Of a stretch of 64,000 nucleotides of DNA, positions 21,291 to 33,362 are shown in pieces (position 1 is the stretch's first letter; each line of letters opens with the position of its first letter). The notes under the pieces are model-generated. The model was not told where the DNA came from, made no database searches, and was given only the letters and a program-made list of their open reading frames with translations. Source of the stretch: Eudorina sp. 2006-703-Eu-15 (Eukaryota > Chlorophyta > Chlorophyceae > Chlamydomonadales > Volvocaceae). Both the position numbers and the translations under genes were made by a program. The DNA is taken from contig BDSI01000042.1 in assembly GCA_003117195.1 (NCBI GenBank), forward strand, positions 384,986 to 448,985, given 5' to 3'.

Positions 21291-24200
21291 ATGACGGCTT
21301 GGCCTTCCTCACCGGTGGCAGCAGCAGGACCTGTGCAGGGCTCCCTGGCCTTGCCCGGACCACCGTCGCCCTGGCCATGCCGCCCTCGGGTGCCACCCAT
21401 CGCCGCTCCTCCCAGCACAGCCCCCTGCCACACCTTGGCGGCCATTCCCCGCCGCCGCGCTGCGAGTGCCGGTGCCGCCGCAGCCTCCGTCGCCCACCCT
21501 CGCCACATCGACGCTCAATGGCGGCGGCGAACGGCGCGGACTGTGGGGCCCCAGCCTGGCCGGTTGGGGCCTAAAGCGGCGGCGACGCCCCCTGCGCGCG
21601 CCTCGCCTCCCGAACCACTGAACACACCAGAACCTGGAGCGCGCAGCAGTAGCAGCACCAGCAGCGCCTCTGCAACAGGCGCTGGGGACGCCACCGACGC
21701 CGCGTCGGCCTCCCGGCCGCAGCGGCCGTTGTGCCGCCGCCCTGCCACGCACGTGGACGAGCTGGGCGCGGCGCTTTCCTGGCGGGCTCACATGGAGGAG
21801 CGTATCTCCCAGCTGGGGGATTCCCTGGAGCAGCAGGACGGCGGGCCGGACATGGCGGGGCTGATGGTGGGTTGGGGCTGGGCCCCGGGGACCGCCGCGC
21901 CGCCCGAGGACCCGGGGGTGCGGGGTTGCGGGGAGGGCGGTCGGAGGTCGTTGTACGAGCCCGCGTTGCTTTGCGTGTAAAAGAGGCCTGAGCCGCTTTG
22001 TGTGTAGCGACGAGCCCGTCCGACCCAAACCAGTTACCAACATGCTTACCATAATTACGTGCAAATGAAAATTACCAACATACTTACCATATAAGTATTG
22101 CCAAATGAAAATTCACCAACATAAACACCGCAACAAGGGAGCCGCGCCACCACCGGCCCAGCTTGATGTGTTTGTGTGCCTTTAACCAACACTCAAAACC
22201 ACCCAACACGGACGTGCATTCCCTGGCCCGACCCACAGCGCGAGCTGGACTGGGTGCTCGATGACGTCATCGAGGTGGGTTTGCCGCACCGGCAGGCTGC
22301 GGCGCCCGTCTCAGGCGCCGGCGGCTCCCTCGAAACCCCCACCGTGGTCCCCACCTCATGGGCTCTTCATGGCCCCCATCATGCTGCCACCCGCCCGCGC
22401 ACCCTCCCGCCCGCGCGCCCGTCCTTGCTCTCAACCCCGCCCTAGCCCTTGCTCTCATTGTTTCCCCACCCCCTTGTGCGAAGGCGGTCCGCCTCACCCC
22501 CGACGGCCCCTGGGAGGAGACCAGCTGGCGGCTGCTGCAGCCCCGGGTGCGGGCGGCGGAGCGGGGGCGGCAGGACCCGGGGCGGCGCTGGCAGCTGCGG
22601 CTGAGGGAGCCGGTGGCGAGGCTGTACGAATGGTGGACGCGGCGGCTGCAGGTGCGGGGTGCGGGTGCGGGTGCGGGTGCGGGTGCGGGTGCGGGTGCGG
22701 GTGCGGGTGCGGGTGCGGGTGCGGGTGCGGGTGCGGGTGCGGGTGCGGGTGCGGGTGCGGGTGCGGGTGCGGGTGCGGGTGCGGGTGCGGGTGCGGGTGC
22801 GGGTGCGGGTGCCGAGGCTGCGGACCCTGGGCCCTGGCTGACCAGTCATGCATCCGTCCACCGTTTCTGATGTTACAATCTGGCATACCAAGATACCGTA
22901 CGAGGTCACAGAGCCAAGGGATAGCCGGGGGGAGTGCCGATCGGTGGTTGGCCGGGTGGGGCCACCCCCATCCGGATGACGGGAAGGAGGGCGGTACAGC
23001 TCGTCCACGTGCGGGAGCGCAGGGCATTGGTGGACATATTCATACTGGGATGCTGCCAGAGTAGAGGTCCGGGGAGGAACTGACTGTGCCAAGAGGGGGG
23101 AGGGGGGAGAGGGCCGCACACCAGCACGTGCTCCCTCACGCGGCGGTGACAGGGACGCGCGAGACCCCGCGAGCCGGGCCCAGGAGCGCCCGCACCAGCA
23201 CACTGCATCTCGTGCGGCCCTTGCACGGCCGTCTTTTCCCTTGGGTGCGTTAGGAAGGGAAGCGTCACGGTCCATGCGGACATGGATGGGGGGTTTACCC
23301 TATGCCCCGATGTCACCAGTCGCCGATGCCCAGCTCCCTTTCCCCCCGCCCGGTGCGGCCCTGCGCCCTGATGCCCCATGGCGGATTCGGAATCGCACCC
23401 GACACACATCCGCCCCATGGCGGTCAGGACCGGGAGCCCTTCCAGTACCTCATCAGTTCAGCCCACTGGCACACCTACGTGCTCAGCGTGGGCCCGGGCG
23501 TGCTGGTTCCCCGCCCCGAAACCGAGATCTTCCCGGAGCTGGTTCGTACGGCGATCACGGAAAGGCCGTACCTGGCGGCGGCGCCGTGGGCGGATCTGGG
23601 CACAGGCAGCGGTGCGATCGCGATCTCGGCGGCGGATGAGCTGCGGCGGCGAAACCCGGTAGGAAGATGGGCTCGCTTATGTCGGCCGACCTGTGGGTCA
23701 TGGGTGCAGCAGGTTGCGAAAGGGAGAACGGCGATTGGCTGTGTGCAGCCGTGTAGTCCTGCGGGCATGCTGGTTGATCCGGAAATCAACAACCTCCCGC
23801 AGTGCGTTGTACCGCATTGCACGGCAGTATAACGCATTGTACAGAATTGTATTGGGCTGTACCTGTACCTCACTGCACACGTTGCCGCGGGCTGTGCGCT
23901 ACTCCCGCCCCTCGCCGCACCGGACAGCTGGCGGAGGTTTGGGCAGTGGACCTGAGCCCCACCGCTGTCGCCTACGCCCGCTTCAACGCCGACCTCTGCC
24001 TGGAGCCTGAACGTGACGCCCCTTCAACCGCCGGCACCGTCAGCGACGGCGCCTGCGCCGCCTCCTCTTCCGCCGGCAGCACCAGCAGCACCAGCAATAG
24101 CACCAGCACCATCCGCCACCCCGTGCGGGCGGTACAGGGCAGCTGGTTTGAACCGCTGCGGCACCTGCGAGGCCGTCTGGGCGGCGTGCTGAGCAACCCG

Positions 24201-25753
24201 CCGTACATCCCCCGGGGCCAAATGGCGGGGCTGCAGGCGGAGGTGGGCCGACACGAACCCTGGGGCGCTCTGGACGGCGGAGAGGGCCCGGGGCTGGAGA
24301 GCCTGAGGGTGGGTGGTCAGCAGGGGCAGGGGCAGGGGCAGGGGCAGGGGCAGGGGCAGGGGCAGGGGCAGGGGCAGGGGCAGGGGCAGGGCAGGGGCAG
24401 GGGCAGGGGCAGGGGCAGGGGCAGGGGCAGGGGCAGGGCAGGGGCAGGGGCAGGGGCAGGGGCAGGGCAGGGGCAGGGGCAGGGGCAGGGGCAGGGGCAG
24501 GGGCAGGGGCAGGGGCAGGGGCAGGGGCAGGGGCAGGGGCAGGGGCAGGGGCAGGGGCAGGGGCAGGGGCAGGGCAGGGGCAGGGGCAGGGGCAGGGGCA
24601 GGGGCAGGGGCAGGGGCAGGGGCAGGGGCAGGGGCAGGGCAGGGGCAGGGGCAGGGGCAGGGGCAGGGCAGGGGCAGGGGCAGGGGCAGGGGCAGGGGCA
24701 GGGGCAGGGCAGGGGCAGGGGCAGGGGCAGGGGCAGGGGCAGGGGCAGGGGCAGGGGCAGGGGCAGGGGCAGGGGCAGGGGCAGGGGCAGGGGCAGGGGC
24801 AGGGGCAGGGCAGGGGCAGGGGCAGGGGCAGGGGCAGGGGCAGGGGCAGGGGCAGGGGCAGGGGCAGGGGCAGGGGCAGGGGCAGGGGCAGGGGCAGGGG
24901 CAGGGGCAGGGGCAGGGGCAGGGGCAGGGGCAGGGGTTTCCGCACCCCGTCCCCAGCAGGCTGCGTTCCGCCCTCGTTGTTTGGGCCTCTAGGAGGAGCG
25001 GGTGAGGATCCTGTCCTGACCTTGCTTGCTCTGCCCTGGGCGGGAGTGCACACACGCTCCCCTCCCCTGCCCTCCTACCGCAGGTGCTGTGCTCCGAGGC
25101 CGCGGCCATGCTTGCACCGGGCGGCATGATAGCTCTGGAGGTAGGGGTTGGAGTGGGAGTGGGACTGCGTTGGGCTGACCCCGGGTGGCAAGCAGGCAGG
25201 GATGGGAGGATGGGGCCGTGCGGGTTCCCCGTGGGAACAGGTACGGCAGGTTTCAAAAGCTGTGTGCTGAGAAGTGCTATTCCCATCATGGGCTCTGTAC
25301 GGCAGCGGAGTGAGTGATTGATATGCGGATCCTGGGACACGGCAGGTGCTGCGGAGCGGCGGTGCATGTGTGGAAAGGAGGGGACCCACCCCTGTTGGCG
25401 ACGTGCTTGGCTGACAGGCTTTGGGCGGTGTCCGACCCTGCATGCCCGCCGCCCATACCTACCTCCCAACTCCCCAACCCCATTCCCAGCCCCCGGTTCC
25501 TCACCGGTTCCTTGGATGCTGTGACGCCCCGCAGACCGCGGGAGGCGACCAGGCCGACCAGGTGGCGGAGCTGCTGAGGGCTGCGCAGGCCCCGGACCAC
25601 GGCGCGGCGAACGCACCTGCGGAAGCGGCCCATGGGTCGGCCGCATTCGAGGAGGTGCAGGTGCTGCCCGACTGCTACGGCGTGCGCCGCTTCGTGCGAG
25701 CGTACCGTCGGGGAGCACACAGCGGCGGCGGCAGCGGCACGCGCGGCCGATAG
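21291..25753 (+). CDS. HEMK: HemK/PrmC-type protein N5-glutamine methyltransferase, probably organellar
   Basis: The enzyme methylates the glutamine of the GGQ motif of class I release factors using S-adenosylmethionine. Exons: 21291-21866, 22239-22274, 22484-22651, 23428-23658, 23928-24308, 25084-25140, 25535-25753, giving 555 residues; all six introns are phase 0. Evidence: REPFQYLI followed by VLVPRPETE (about residues 262-290), the SAM-binding motif ADLGTGSGAIAIS, the acidic post-I strand VWAVDLSP, and the catalytic SNPPYIP (NPPY at 24195-24206, residue about 427). The C-terminus ends in LPDCYGVRRFVRAY, as the family does. The first exon adds about 190 residues rich in Ala, Pro, Ser and Arg. 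These look like a transit peptide plus spacer, so action in chloroplast or mitochondrion is likely but inferred. ATG 21291 is the first ATG in frame. Introns 3 and 5 are filled with G-rich hexamer arrays. Confidence 0.9.
22658..22812 (+). repeat. Hexanucleotide array (GGTGCG)n, about 26 units
   Basis: Near-perfect GGTGCG repeats that begin within about 6 bases of the 5' splice site of HEMK intron 3 (CTGCAG|GTGCGG at 22651/22652). Each unit repeats the donor sequence GTGCGG. All six frames are open, which produces spurious ORFs of Gly-Ala, Val-Arg or Pro-His repeats. Confidence 0.95.
24318..24936 (+). repeat. Hexanucleotide array (GGGGCA)n, about 100 units with GGGCA variants
   Basis: About 620 bases of GGGGCA, broken at roughly eight places by a five-base GGGCA unit. 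It starts about 10 bases after the 5' splice site of HEMK intron 5 (24308/24309) and takes up most of that 775-base intron. The sense RNA carries G4 runs every six bases and should form stacked G-quadruplexes. The frame changes at each short unit, so ORFs across it are not genes. Confidence 0.95.
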
Positions 25754-27139
25754 GGGACATGTCAGGCTCTCAGGCAGGAAGGGGGATGGCCCGAGAGGCA
25801 GTAGCAGCCGGGCCCCTCTGCTGCTCCTTGGGCCGGCAGGGAGGGTGGGCTCGGGGAGCCGCTGCCGCTGCTAAGCAGTCACGGTCGCGGTTTCAGACGC
25901 ACCTGAAGGACTGGGGTCTAGGACTTGGGAGGTCGGGAGGCTGCACGGACAGCGGCAAGCACCACCAGCCCGTGGTGCGGCCGCCCGGCTTCGCCCGAGG
26001 CGCTGTGCTCAGTGTGTGTTTGCTGATTCCTGCTGGGCGCACGCCGCCGAGTAGGAATCAGCAGGTGCCCAGCGACGGCAGGGTCTGTTGCGCAGCGCCG
26101 TGGCGCGCTCTGGTGTGCGGAGAAGTGACACGGTACGGCACGTACACTAGGGTGGGCAGGAGGTGGCGCATGAGCGGGAACGAGTATGCTCGTACTGACT
26201 CGTACTGAAAGAGGTCTTCGACCTGCCCTGACACATATATTTTGGAAGCCTAACCAGCGAGGTCTGTTCTTCAAGACGCGGCGAGCAGGCAACATCTGTG
26301 GAAAAAATTGCAAATGACTTATCGAAAGCGCTGCCCGGGCTCCCGTGTACGCAAGGTGAAGTACAGTGCAGTACCGTACTTTACACATGGTGCGCATTAC
26401 TGTGCGTGCTTCTCGGGCGGCGCGGGGGTCGAGAAAGATCCAACACGACACGAGATCGCCACGAGTGCCGAATAGGGCCCCGCCCTCCTCCCCTACACCG
26501 CACGACAGCTCCACCCAATGGCCAAACCGCACCCTACACCCTGTCGCATATGCCATTGCGTGCGAAACCGCAACACCCTCCTATGGGCCCCCATATACTA
26601 GGCAAGAGCGCGCGCGCATAATCCGCGTATTCGCCGATTCGTGTTGCCGTAGAACGCGTACGGCAACCACGAGCTCAGCAACGGTTTCTGTGTGTCTGCC
26701 CTCGTCCAGCAACCGTTCCGTCACCTGCGACGCTGCGGTGCATCCCCGGCGGCTAGCACGGCAGTCCGAACCCTTCCTCAGCGTCGCAAAGGGGACTCAC
26801 GTCCGGCTTCAAGTCATTATGGATAAGGTAGACCTGTAGAGAGAATGTATGGAGTACCGTAATGCGCGTACGACCTGTCTCCCGCTTGCCAAATCCTGTC
26901 ACATATGAGCTGCGCAACCTCGCAATCACGCGCGGCCATCCGAAAGCCATCCGTTGGGTACATATGTTCATACTGCCACCACCGCCGCTGCCGCCGCAGC
27001 CATGTGCCTCGCCAACGCCGCCCTCGGCATGATAGCAGCACTACCGGTCCCATACCACATCCGGTCCCACTCCCCTCCGCCTTTCAGCTTTCGTCCCGTG
27101 TCGCTCATGTCGTCATTGTCGGGCGGTCCACGATTTCGG
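25754..27139. other. Intergenic region between convergent HEMK and PRP39, with a hairpin
   Basis: No gene recognised. The one notable element is a perfect 11-base inverted repeat, TGCTGATTCCT at 26021-26031 and AGGAATCAGCA at 26053-26063, with a 21-base GC-rich loop. A minus-strand TGTAA near 26385 is a distant poly(A) candidate for PRP39. Confidence 0.5.
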
Positions 27140-30100
27140 TCAGTACCCGTAACCCGGATAGGCCCCATACCCCGGGTACTGCTGCGCGGCCGGGTACTGC
27201 CCATACCCATAGTACGACGAGTACGCCGCCGCCGCAGCAGCGGCCGCGGCAGGCGGTCCCGGCGGGTAGCCGTACCCGGCCGTCGCCGCCGCGGCCTGCG
27301 GCATCATCGGTGGCGGCGGCGGAACCGCCGCCGCAGCAGCGGCTGGTACGGCAGCTGTGCCAGCGGCCTCGGGTCGCGCCGCCTTGGTCGCCGGCGCCGC
27401 CGCCGATGCCTCCGCCACCCGCTTGGCGCTGGCGGCGGCGCGAGCCTCCGCGGTGACAGTCGTGGGGAGCATGAAGCGCTGCGCGTGGCGCGCGGAGACT
27501 GTTTTGACCTGGTCAACGGTGCCGTACATGTCCGCGAAGTCAACCGACCGTGCCGACAGCTCCTCGCGGTCCCGTTCGGGGAGGCACCGCCCCGCCGCCG
27601 TCGCCGCGGCGGCTCCCTCGGGTGGCGATATCGTACATTTATCGTACAGATCCAGTGCGCGCGACACCGCCTCCGGCCCGCCCACCAGCTCTTCAAAGTG
27701 TACGGCAGCCTCCCAAAGGCTGCGGACGCCTGGGCACTGCTGCAGTGCGTCATCAAGCGCCTGGCCAGGGCGGGGCGAAGAGGCCCGGTGGCCGGCAGCT
27801 AAACTCAGACGACGAAACAGAGGCAGGCGGCTTCAGGGCTCATCTAGCATGCCAAGCGAATGCAACGGATGCCGTGTATGGTATCAGGACGGGTACCGTG
27901 CATTAAGGAGCGCGTACGACCAGTCGCGCGACTTCTCCGAGGTAGCCCCAGCCGCAGTGCGGCACATGCCTGGCTCCCCCGCCCCGCCCCGCCCCCGTGG
28001 TGTTCCTCCGCAACCATCACACAGCACCTCACCAGGCAGCTCCTCGGGGGGCCCGCTGAACCTACCCCTGGCAAGGCACCAGCACCGCCGGAACTACCTT
28101 CACCACCGCCACCACCAAGGTCTAATGCTTGCTGGTGTCCGCAGACCCCAGCCGGGCAGCGGCCCACCCACCTTCCTCGCCGCCGCCACGTCGCTGGTGT
28201 GCCGCCTCAAGAAGTGCGCGTAGTGGATGGCGAGGAACGGGTAGATCCGGGAGCCCTCCTTGGCCTTCTCCTCGTTCATCAGCTCCGCCAGGTAGTGGCA
28301 GGCGGCCTCCAGGTTGCCCTGAGAGACAGGGCGGGCGGCCGGGGGGCGGGGGGGGGGGCGGCGACCGGGCGGTCAGGGGGTTGGGCGCGGGATGCTCCTC
28401 TGTTCTGTTTTACGCGAAGCTAGCTGCGCTGGCACACTGTCGCTGTGACCTGAGCCATGACATTCCGACCGGGGCGCTTCGGTGGTCTCAGCTCCATCCC
28501 TCCAGGGGAGCTCAGGGCAGTCCCCCTTGGGGCCTCCGCCATTGGGGTCTGTGTGGGTGTCCTAAGAGGTGCTCTCGGCCACCGTACGGGCCTGCCTGAT
28601 GGCCAAGGCCAGGATGGACATCCTCACCAGCATACACGCACATGTGTCCGCAATCCATGCGCCCCCACACAGACCGTACCCTTCCTGCTCCTCCCACCCA
28701 CCAACCCAGCCCCCAACACCACCCACTGCCTCCCTCCGCACCCATCCACCCACCACCCAATCTTTCAGTTTTTTGCACTGGCATGGCGCCGCCGGTGGTG
28801 GCGCAGCCTCTTTGCTTTCGCTTGCGTTTCCTCCTTTGCTTTTCAGGTACCGGTAATCATCGTTGGTAAGTACTTGTCAACGGGCTGGGTGTGTCTGGGC
28901 AGTTTCTTTTTACCCACCACCCAATTTAACCCACCTGCCGCCGCTCAAAGTTGGCCGCCGCCGTGACCGCCTCCAGCAGCCGGGGCGCCACCGTGTTCAG
29001 CAGCACCTTGTACCGGGCCCGTGCGCCCTCCACGTCGCCGTGCCGCTCGTCAAAGTGCGCCGCGAACAGGTGGATCTCCGGCCGCCGCTTGCAGAAGCCG
29101 CCCACCGCGCGGTCCAGCGCCGGCTTGGCGGCCGGTGGGTCGGTCCGCTCCAGGAACCGAACGTAGCGCTGCCAGAACTCTGGAGGCCACCCGGGATGAG
29201 GAGGGGAGAGCAGAGGCGCGGCCCAGGCGCCGAGCCGCACGGGAGGTGGCGGCGCCAAGGGAAGGGCAGCGAAGGGCAGGCAGGCAGCATCGCGGGGGGA
29301 TGGGGGGAGGAGGAGCAGGGGCGGTCAGCGCGGGGGACTGGGAGCTTGGGAGTACGGATGTGTACGACTATGACGAGGCGCAAGGCGCAGATGCGGCCTT
29401 CTTGCAGTTCCCCTTGCGTTTGGCTCACCTGGAGGGAGGATGCAACCGTGTGTTTTCTTACTGTTCAAACATACCGGAATCAGGGGGGCTGCGGCGTGCT
29501 GCTGCTCAGCGGCGCTGCTGCTCTGTTGCGGCTGCTTCCGTCGACGTCATGCACCGCATCACCGCAGCCCCTTGTGCGCGGCCGGCTGGGTGGGCTGCCC
29601 CCACGGGGCGCACATCACGCAACCACCAGCCATAGCCATGCAGTGGGGGGATAAGCGTCTTTCGTGAGGACTTGCGGGGGTCACACAGGCGGGACCAGCA
29701 CATCAGCAGCAAGTGCAGGAACAGCTACAGCTACCAAGGCAGTTGCAGCAGCAGCAGCAGCGTTCTGCATACCGCATGTGGTGCAGGCTGATGGCCAGTT
29801 GGTTTTGTCGTCCGGACAACAGGGGCCGCATCCCCCATGAGGGATTTGGGCCCCGGGGTCAGAGGACCTCTGGGGAGGTCAGCCTGCACGCCAACAAGCC
29901 AACAACCCCCGGACGGCGTCAGCGTGCGTCTGTCCGTCCGTCCGTCCGTCTGTCCATCGGACGTTCAGACCTGACCGCGACAGTCCTCCCAGGAGCAGCA
30001 GCAGCAGTATCAAGTAACAGCATTGGAACCAACCCGGAGACTGCTGCTGTGACTGTCAGGTGCTTGCACGTTGGCAGCTGGTCAGCGGGATAGCAACCCC

Positions 30101-32899
30101 ACGGGGCACTGGTGCCCTCGCTGACAGCGGTCGTCGCAGGTGTGGTGACGCTATCCGCCGCGGCGGCGGAACCGCGCTGCCGAAGAAAGGCAGACACCAC
30201 CAGCTGCGAGGACCGACCTGCCTGCGAGCGGGGCAGAAGGGGGCAGAGCAACCCACACGGGGGCCAGAACGCCAGCCGCTACGCATCCAGCGGCTGGCAC
30301 GACAGCCCTGTTCCACGTTGGACCCACCATCAGTGCCAGCAGCGGCGCCACCCTCACCCCTTCCGGACCCCTAGAGGGCCCCCGGTCCGCACCTGGGTAG
30401 TTGGCACAGGCCACGAGGCAGCGCTCGTACAGCGTGACGGCCGCCGCCTGGTCGCCCCGGCCCTCCACGTAATCCAGGTAGCGGATCCAGTTGAACAGCT
30501 GCACCCCATCCAGGGGCTTGATGTGAAAGTACGGCCGCCGCGCAGCGTCCTCGAACGGTTTGCGACGCAGCAGCTCCTGCTTCGTCTGCTCGTACACCTG
30601 CTCCTGCTGCCGTACCCACACCTGCTTAATCTCCTCGTCCGTCACCACGATGGGCTCCGGCTTCGGCGGCTCCGCCGCCGCTGACGCGTCAGCGGCGGCG
30701 GCGGCGGGTTTCGCACCTGGGTCGGCCTTGACGCCATTCGCTTCGGGCGCCTCCGCAACGGCCGCTGCGGCGGCGGCTTCCGCCCCACCCTCCGTCTTGG
30801 GCTCCGCGGGCACGGCCTCCACGTCCGCCATCGGCTGATCGGCATCAGCGGTGCCGTTCGCCGCCTCCCGCGCCTCCATATCCTCCTGCTTGACCTCCAC
30901 TGACTCCGTCCCGCCCTCCTCCGTTGCCGCCTTGACCTCCTCCCCCCGCACTTCCTCCTCCGTCTTGACTGCAACCTCCGCTTCACCCTCCCCTGCGGCC
31001 GCTGCCGCCTCGGCCTCGGCTGCTTCCTGCGCCTCGGCCTCCGCTTTCACGGCTTCCGCCTTAGCCTCGGACTCTGCCCTGACGGCCTCGGCCTTGGCGT
31101 CGGCCTCCGCTTTGGCGGCCTCAGCCTTGGCGGCCTCCGCCGCCTTGGCCTCCGCCACTACTTTAGCCGCTTCGGCAGCCTTGGCCTGCTCTGCCGCGCG
31201 CTCCGACTCAAGACGCAGGCGGATGGTGTCGTAGTCGTTAGGCTGCACGATCTGGGCCGCCGCCAGAGGGTGGATGTAGTTCTTGAAGCTGGTGGGTGAG
31301 CATGAGGGTGCGGCAGCAGGCCCGGGCCGGGGAGCGGGAGGCAGCGTCCGGACGGGGAATCATTTTCTGAACCGGTCCGGAAGGGCGACCGCTGGCTAGA
31401 CCACGGCTTGGTCAACGGAATCGAGTACAGGTGGTTCTGGGCCCCAACCACGTGGGTGGCTCTTCATCTGGCGACTAATCCATATCACAACCCACAGCAA
31501 TAACCCTAACCACAAACCCACTACGCAGGGTCCTCTTAAGTACCGTACCCCATGACCCCGTGCCACGCCGCTACCAGCCCGCCGCCTCCGAGCCGGCCTG
31601 CCCCTGCCTTCCCGCCGCAGCCCGCACGGCCTGCCCACGCCGGCAGGGCATCTCCGTACCTAGTGTAGTACCGATCCAGGTCCCGTACGGGGCAGCCCAG
31701 GAGCCGGCTGTACAGTGTCGCGATGTTAAGTGGGGTGCCCCGTTCCTGTTCGAACAGAAGGTACTTGTCCCAAAGCGTGTTGCTGTTGTAATCGGTCGCC
31801 AAGTAAGACAGGCCACGCTCGTATATACTGGGTGGGTACCGCGGGGGGGCGGGGCAGGCGGGACACGTGCAGTGTGGAACACTGCGGCGAGGAAGAGGAA
31901 GAATAACCCAGCGTGCGACACTACACCGACAGCAGCGCACCTGACCGCCCCGTTGGTGAGCCGCTGCCGCGCTCGCACATTTACTTGCTCCAACGTCCTT
32001 ACCCCAACCCTGGCTCTTGGCCATGTGGCGAGGGCCCGCCATATGCGCCTTCACATTGGAGGGCCCTCTCGATGTACAGTTCTACACACACAGAGGCGTG
32101 CAAATGCCAGCGCCCCAAACCGTGTGCTGGCCGTTGTGGGTCTCGCCATCCGTACATGCAAATCGCTCACGGACCTCGGAAATCAATTATGGTGAACGAC
32201 ATCCCGATAGCCCAGTAATCCACGGGCTACCTCGGCCCCTACCTCCGGACGTCATCGGTGGTGGACTCCGGGAGGCTCTTTTTGAAGGCGGCATAGTGCG
32301 CCCAGAGGTCCGAACTGTACGGTGTGGCCGCCACACCCCGCTCGTACACCTGCCCCGCTGCGTCGTTGTTGTGGTGGCGCACCTCAGCATCGGCATACTT
32401 TTTCCAGTATCCGTAGCACAGCGGATACTCCTCAAGGAATGAGTCGTATGCGGTTCGGAGCTTCTCGATGTCGTCCTGCGGCGTAGAGGGTGGGTTCGTG
32501 TCGCACCCGGGGAAAGCAGGTGAAGGGTTGCCCTCGCCCGATCCGAACTCGAGGATAGCCCGCGACACCTGACCCTGCCGTTGCCATGGCCCCCAAACGT
32601 GTCTCACCAGGCGCTCCGCGGAGGTCAGGAGGGAAGTCCACGCAGTAAAGTCTTGCGGGTCTGCCTGGACAGTTTGCCAGCGTTGGTTGTACGCTTCAAG
32701 GTCCGGGTTCGGAGGTGCTGAGGCAGTGGGGGTAAAACGAAAGACCACAACTCAGAATGAATTCTGCCAGTTGAGCAGACAAGGCCCCATCGCGCCAATA
32801 CGCGTCGCACACACCTGCCGGGGCTGTCTCCGGCGCCGGTGTCCCTTCCTTTGCAGCCGCTGCTGCTACCTGATCCCCCTGCTCCATATCAACGTCCAT
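27140..32899 (-). CDS. PRP39: Pre-mRNA processing factor 39 (Prp39), U1 snRNP-associated HAT-repeat protein
   Basis: Prp39 is a U1 snRNP component that helps select 5' splice sites. Exons with consistent phase: 32899-32815, 32717-32608, 32475-32243, 31827-31660, 31288-30393, 29179-28935, 28318-28172, 27760-27140; 834 residues. HAT (half-a-TPR) repeats are clear: YDSFLEEYPLCYGYWKKYAD, a YERGL...LWDKYLLFE unit, NWIRYLDYVEG...LYERCLV, and EFWQRYVRFLER. An Ala/Glu/Lys-rich segment of about 175 residues (about 235-412), probably a single alpha-helix or disordered, splits the HAT array. The C-terminus is a Tyr/Gly/Pro-rich tail (YGQYPAAQQYPGYG). ATG 32899 is the first ATG in frame. The gene shares a 269-base divergent promoter with TOM6. 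Confidence 0.92.
28773..28934 (-). repeat. Dispersed intronic repeat, copy B (begins at a 5' splice site of PRP39)
   Basis: The first 160 bases of PRP39 intron 6 (donor at 28934). In the sense direction it carries GGGTTAAATTG, an A-rich block, ACACACCCAGC, AAGTACTTACC, GGTACCTGA and GCCAGTGCA in that order. These match copy A at 12340-12143 in the large gene. Both copies lie at or next to a donor and in the sense orientation. Confidence 0.5.
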
Positions 32900-33168
32900 G
32901 ATTAAAGGTTGTTGGCTTATTGGTGCACTTCTCGTAAACAAGAAAAGGAGTGAAGATTTCAATGCGGTGGCTTGAATGATCACGGTAGCTTCTCAAGATA
33001 ACCTATGTTAATGTCAATCAGCCTGTGGAAATATGCAAAATTTTCGCATGACACCCGGGCTTGTCAACCACTGCTCGAGAGTCGTACGACGGCGCCAAAA
33101 ACTGTAAATTTCCATTCTTGGCTTCTAGGCATATCGTTGGAGTTGACTTGATTCGTCATTTCGTGACC
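32900..33168. promoter_or_regulatory. Divergent promoter interval PRP39 / TOM6
   Basis: Only 269 bases separate the two start codons, so both 5' UTRs and both promoters must fit here. The interval is less GC-rich than the genes. A TGTAA at 33103-33107 lies 62 bases before the TOM6 ATG, so it is unlikely to act as a poly(A) signal. No clear TATA box was seen. Confidence 0.5.
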
Positions 33169-33309
33169 ATGTTTGCACCACCGCGTCGACCTGACCGTAA
33201 GAAGGCCCAGCGTGAGCTGCGGCAGAGTCTGGTTCTCTTCGGCACTCTCTGCGTGTCGGTCAGGGCCATTCCTTACATCCTCCACCTGTACCAGAAGGCC
33301 ACATCGTAA
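33169..33309 (+). CDS. TOM6: TOM6-like subunit of the mitochondrial outer-membrane translocase
   Basis: A 46-residue protein: MFAPPRRPDRKKAQRELRQS, then a hydrophobic stretch (LVLFGTLCVSVRAIPYILHL) and a short tail. The layout matches plant TOM6: MF start, RKP/RRP basic segment, K-A-x-x-x-L-R, then one membrane helix with a V-R-x-x-P-Y-x-L-H signature. Small TOM subunits stabilise the TOM40 pore of the general import complex. No intron is needed. The stop (33307-33309) is followed after 53 bases by the ATG of the ASH2-like ORF on the same strand with no TGTAA in between. The likely reading is that both ORFs sit on one mRNA. Confidence 0.85.
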   Translation: MFAPPRRPDRKKAQRELRQSLVLFGTLCVSVRAIPYILHLYQKATS

Positions 33310-33362
33310 TGCGCGACTGCATCGGCGTCGCTTGAAGCTGTTCCGACGGAGCCCGCCACGCG

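Noticed and set aside
22261..23275. Long ORFs on both strands encoding Gly-Ala, Cys-Gly, Arg-Thr or Pro-His repeats
   Set aside because: They are translations of the GGTGCG array inside HEMK intron 3; the repeat has no stops in any frame.
24024..25760. 578-codon minus-strand ORF and other ORFs rich in Pro-Leu, Pro-Cys, Gly-Gln
   Set aside because: Artefacts of the GGGGCA array; HEMK exons on the plus strand account for the conserved sequence here.
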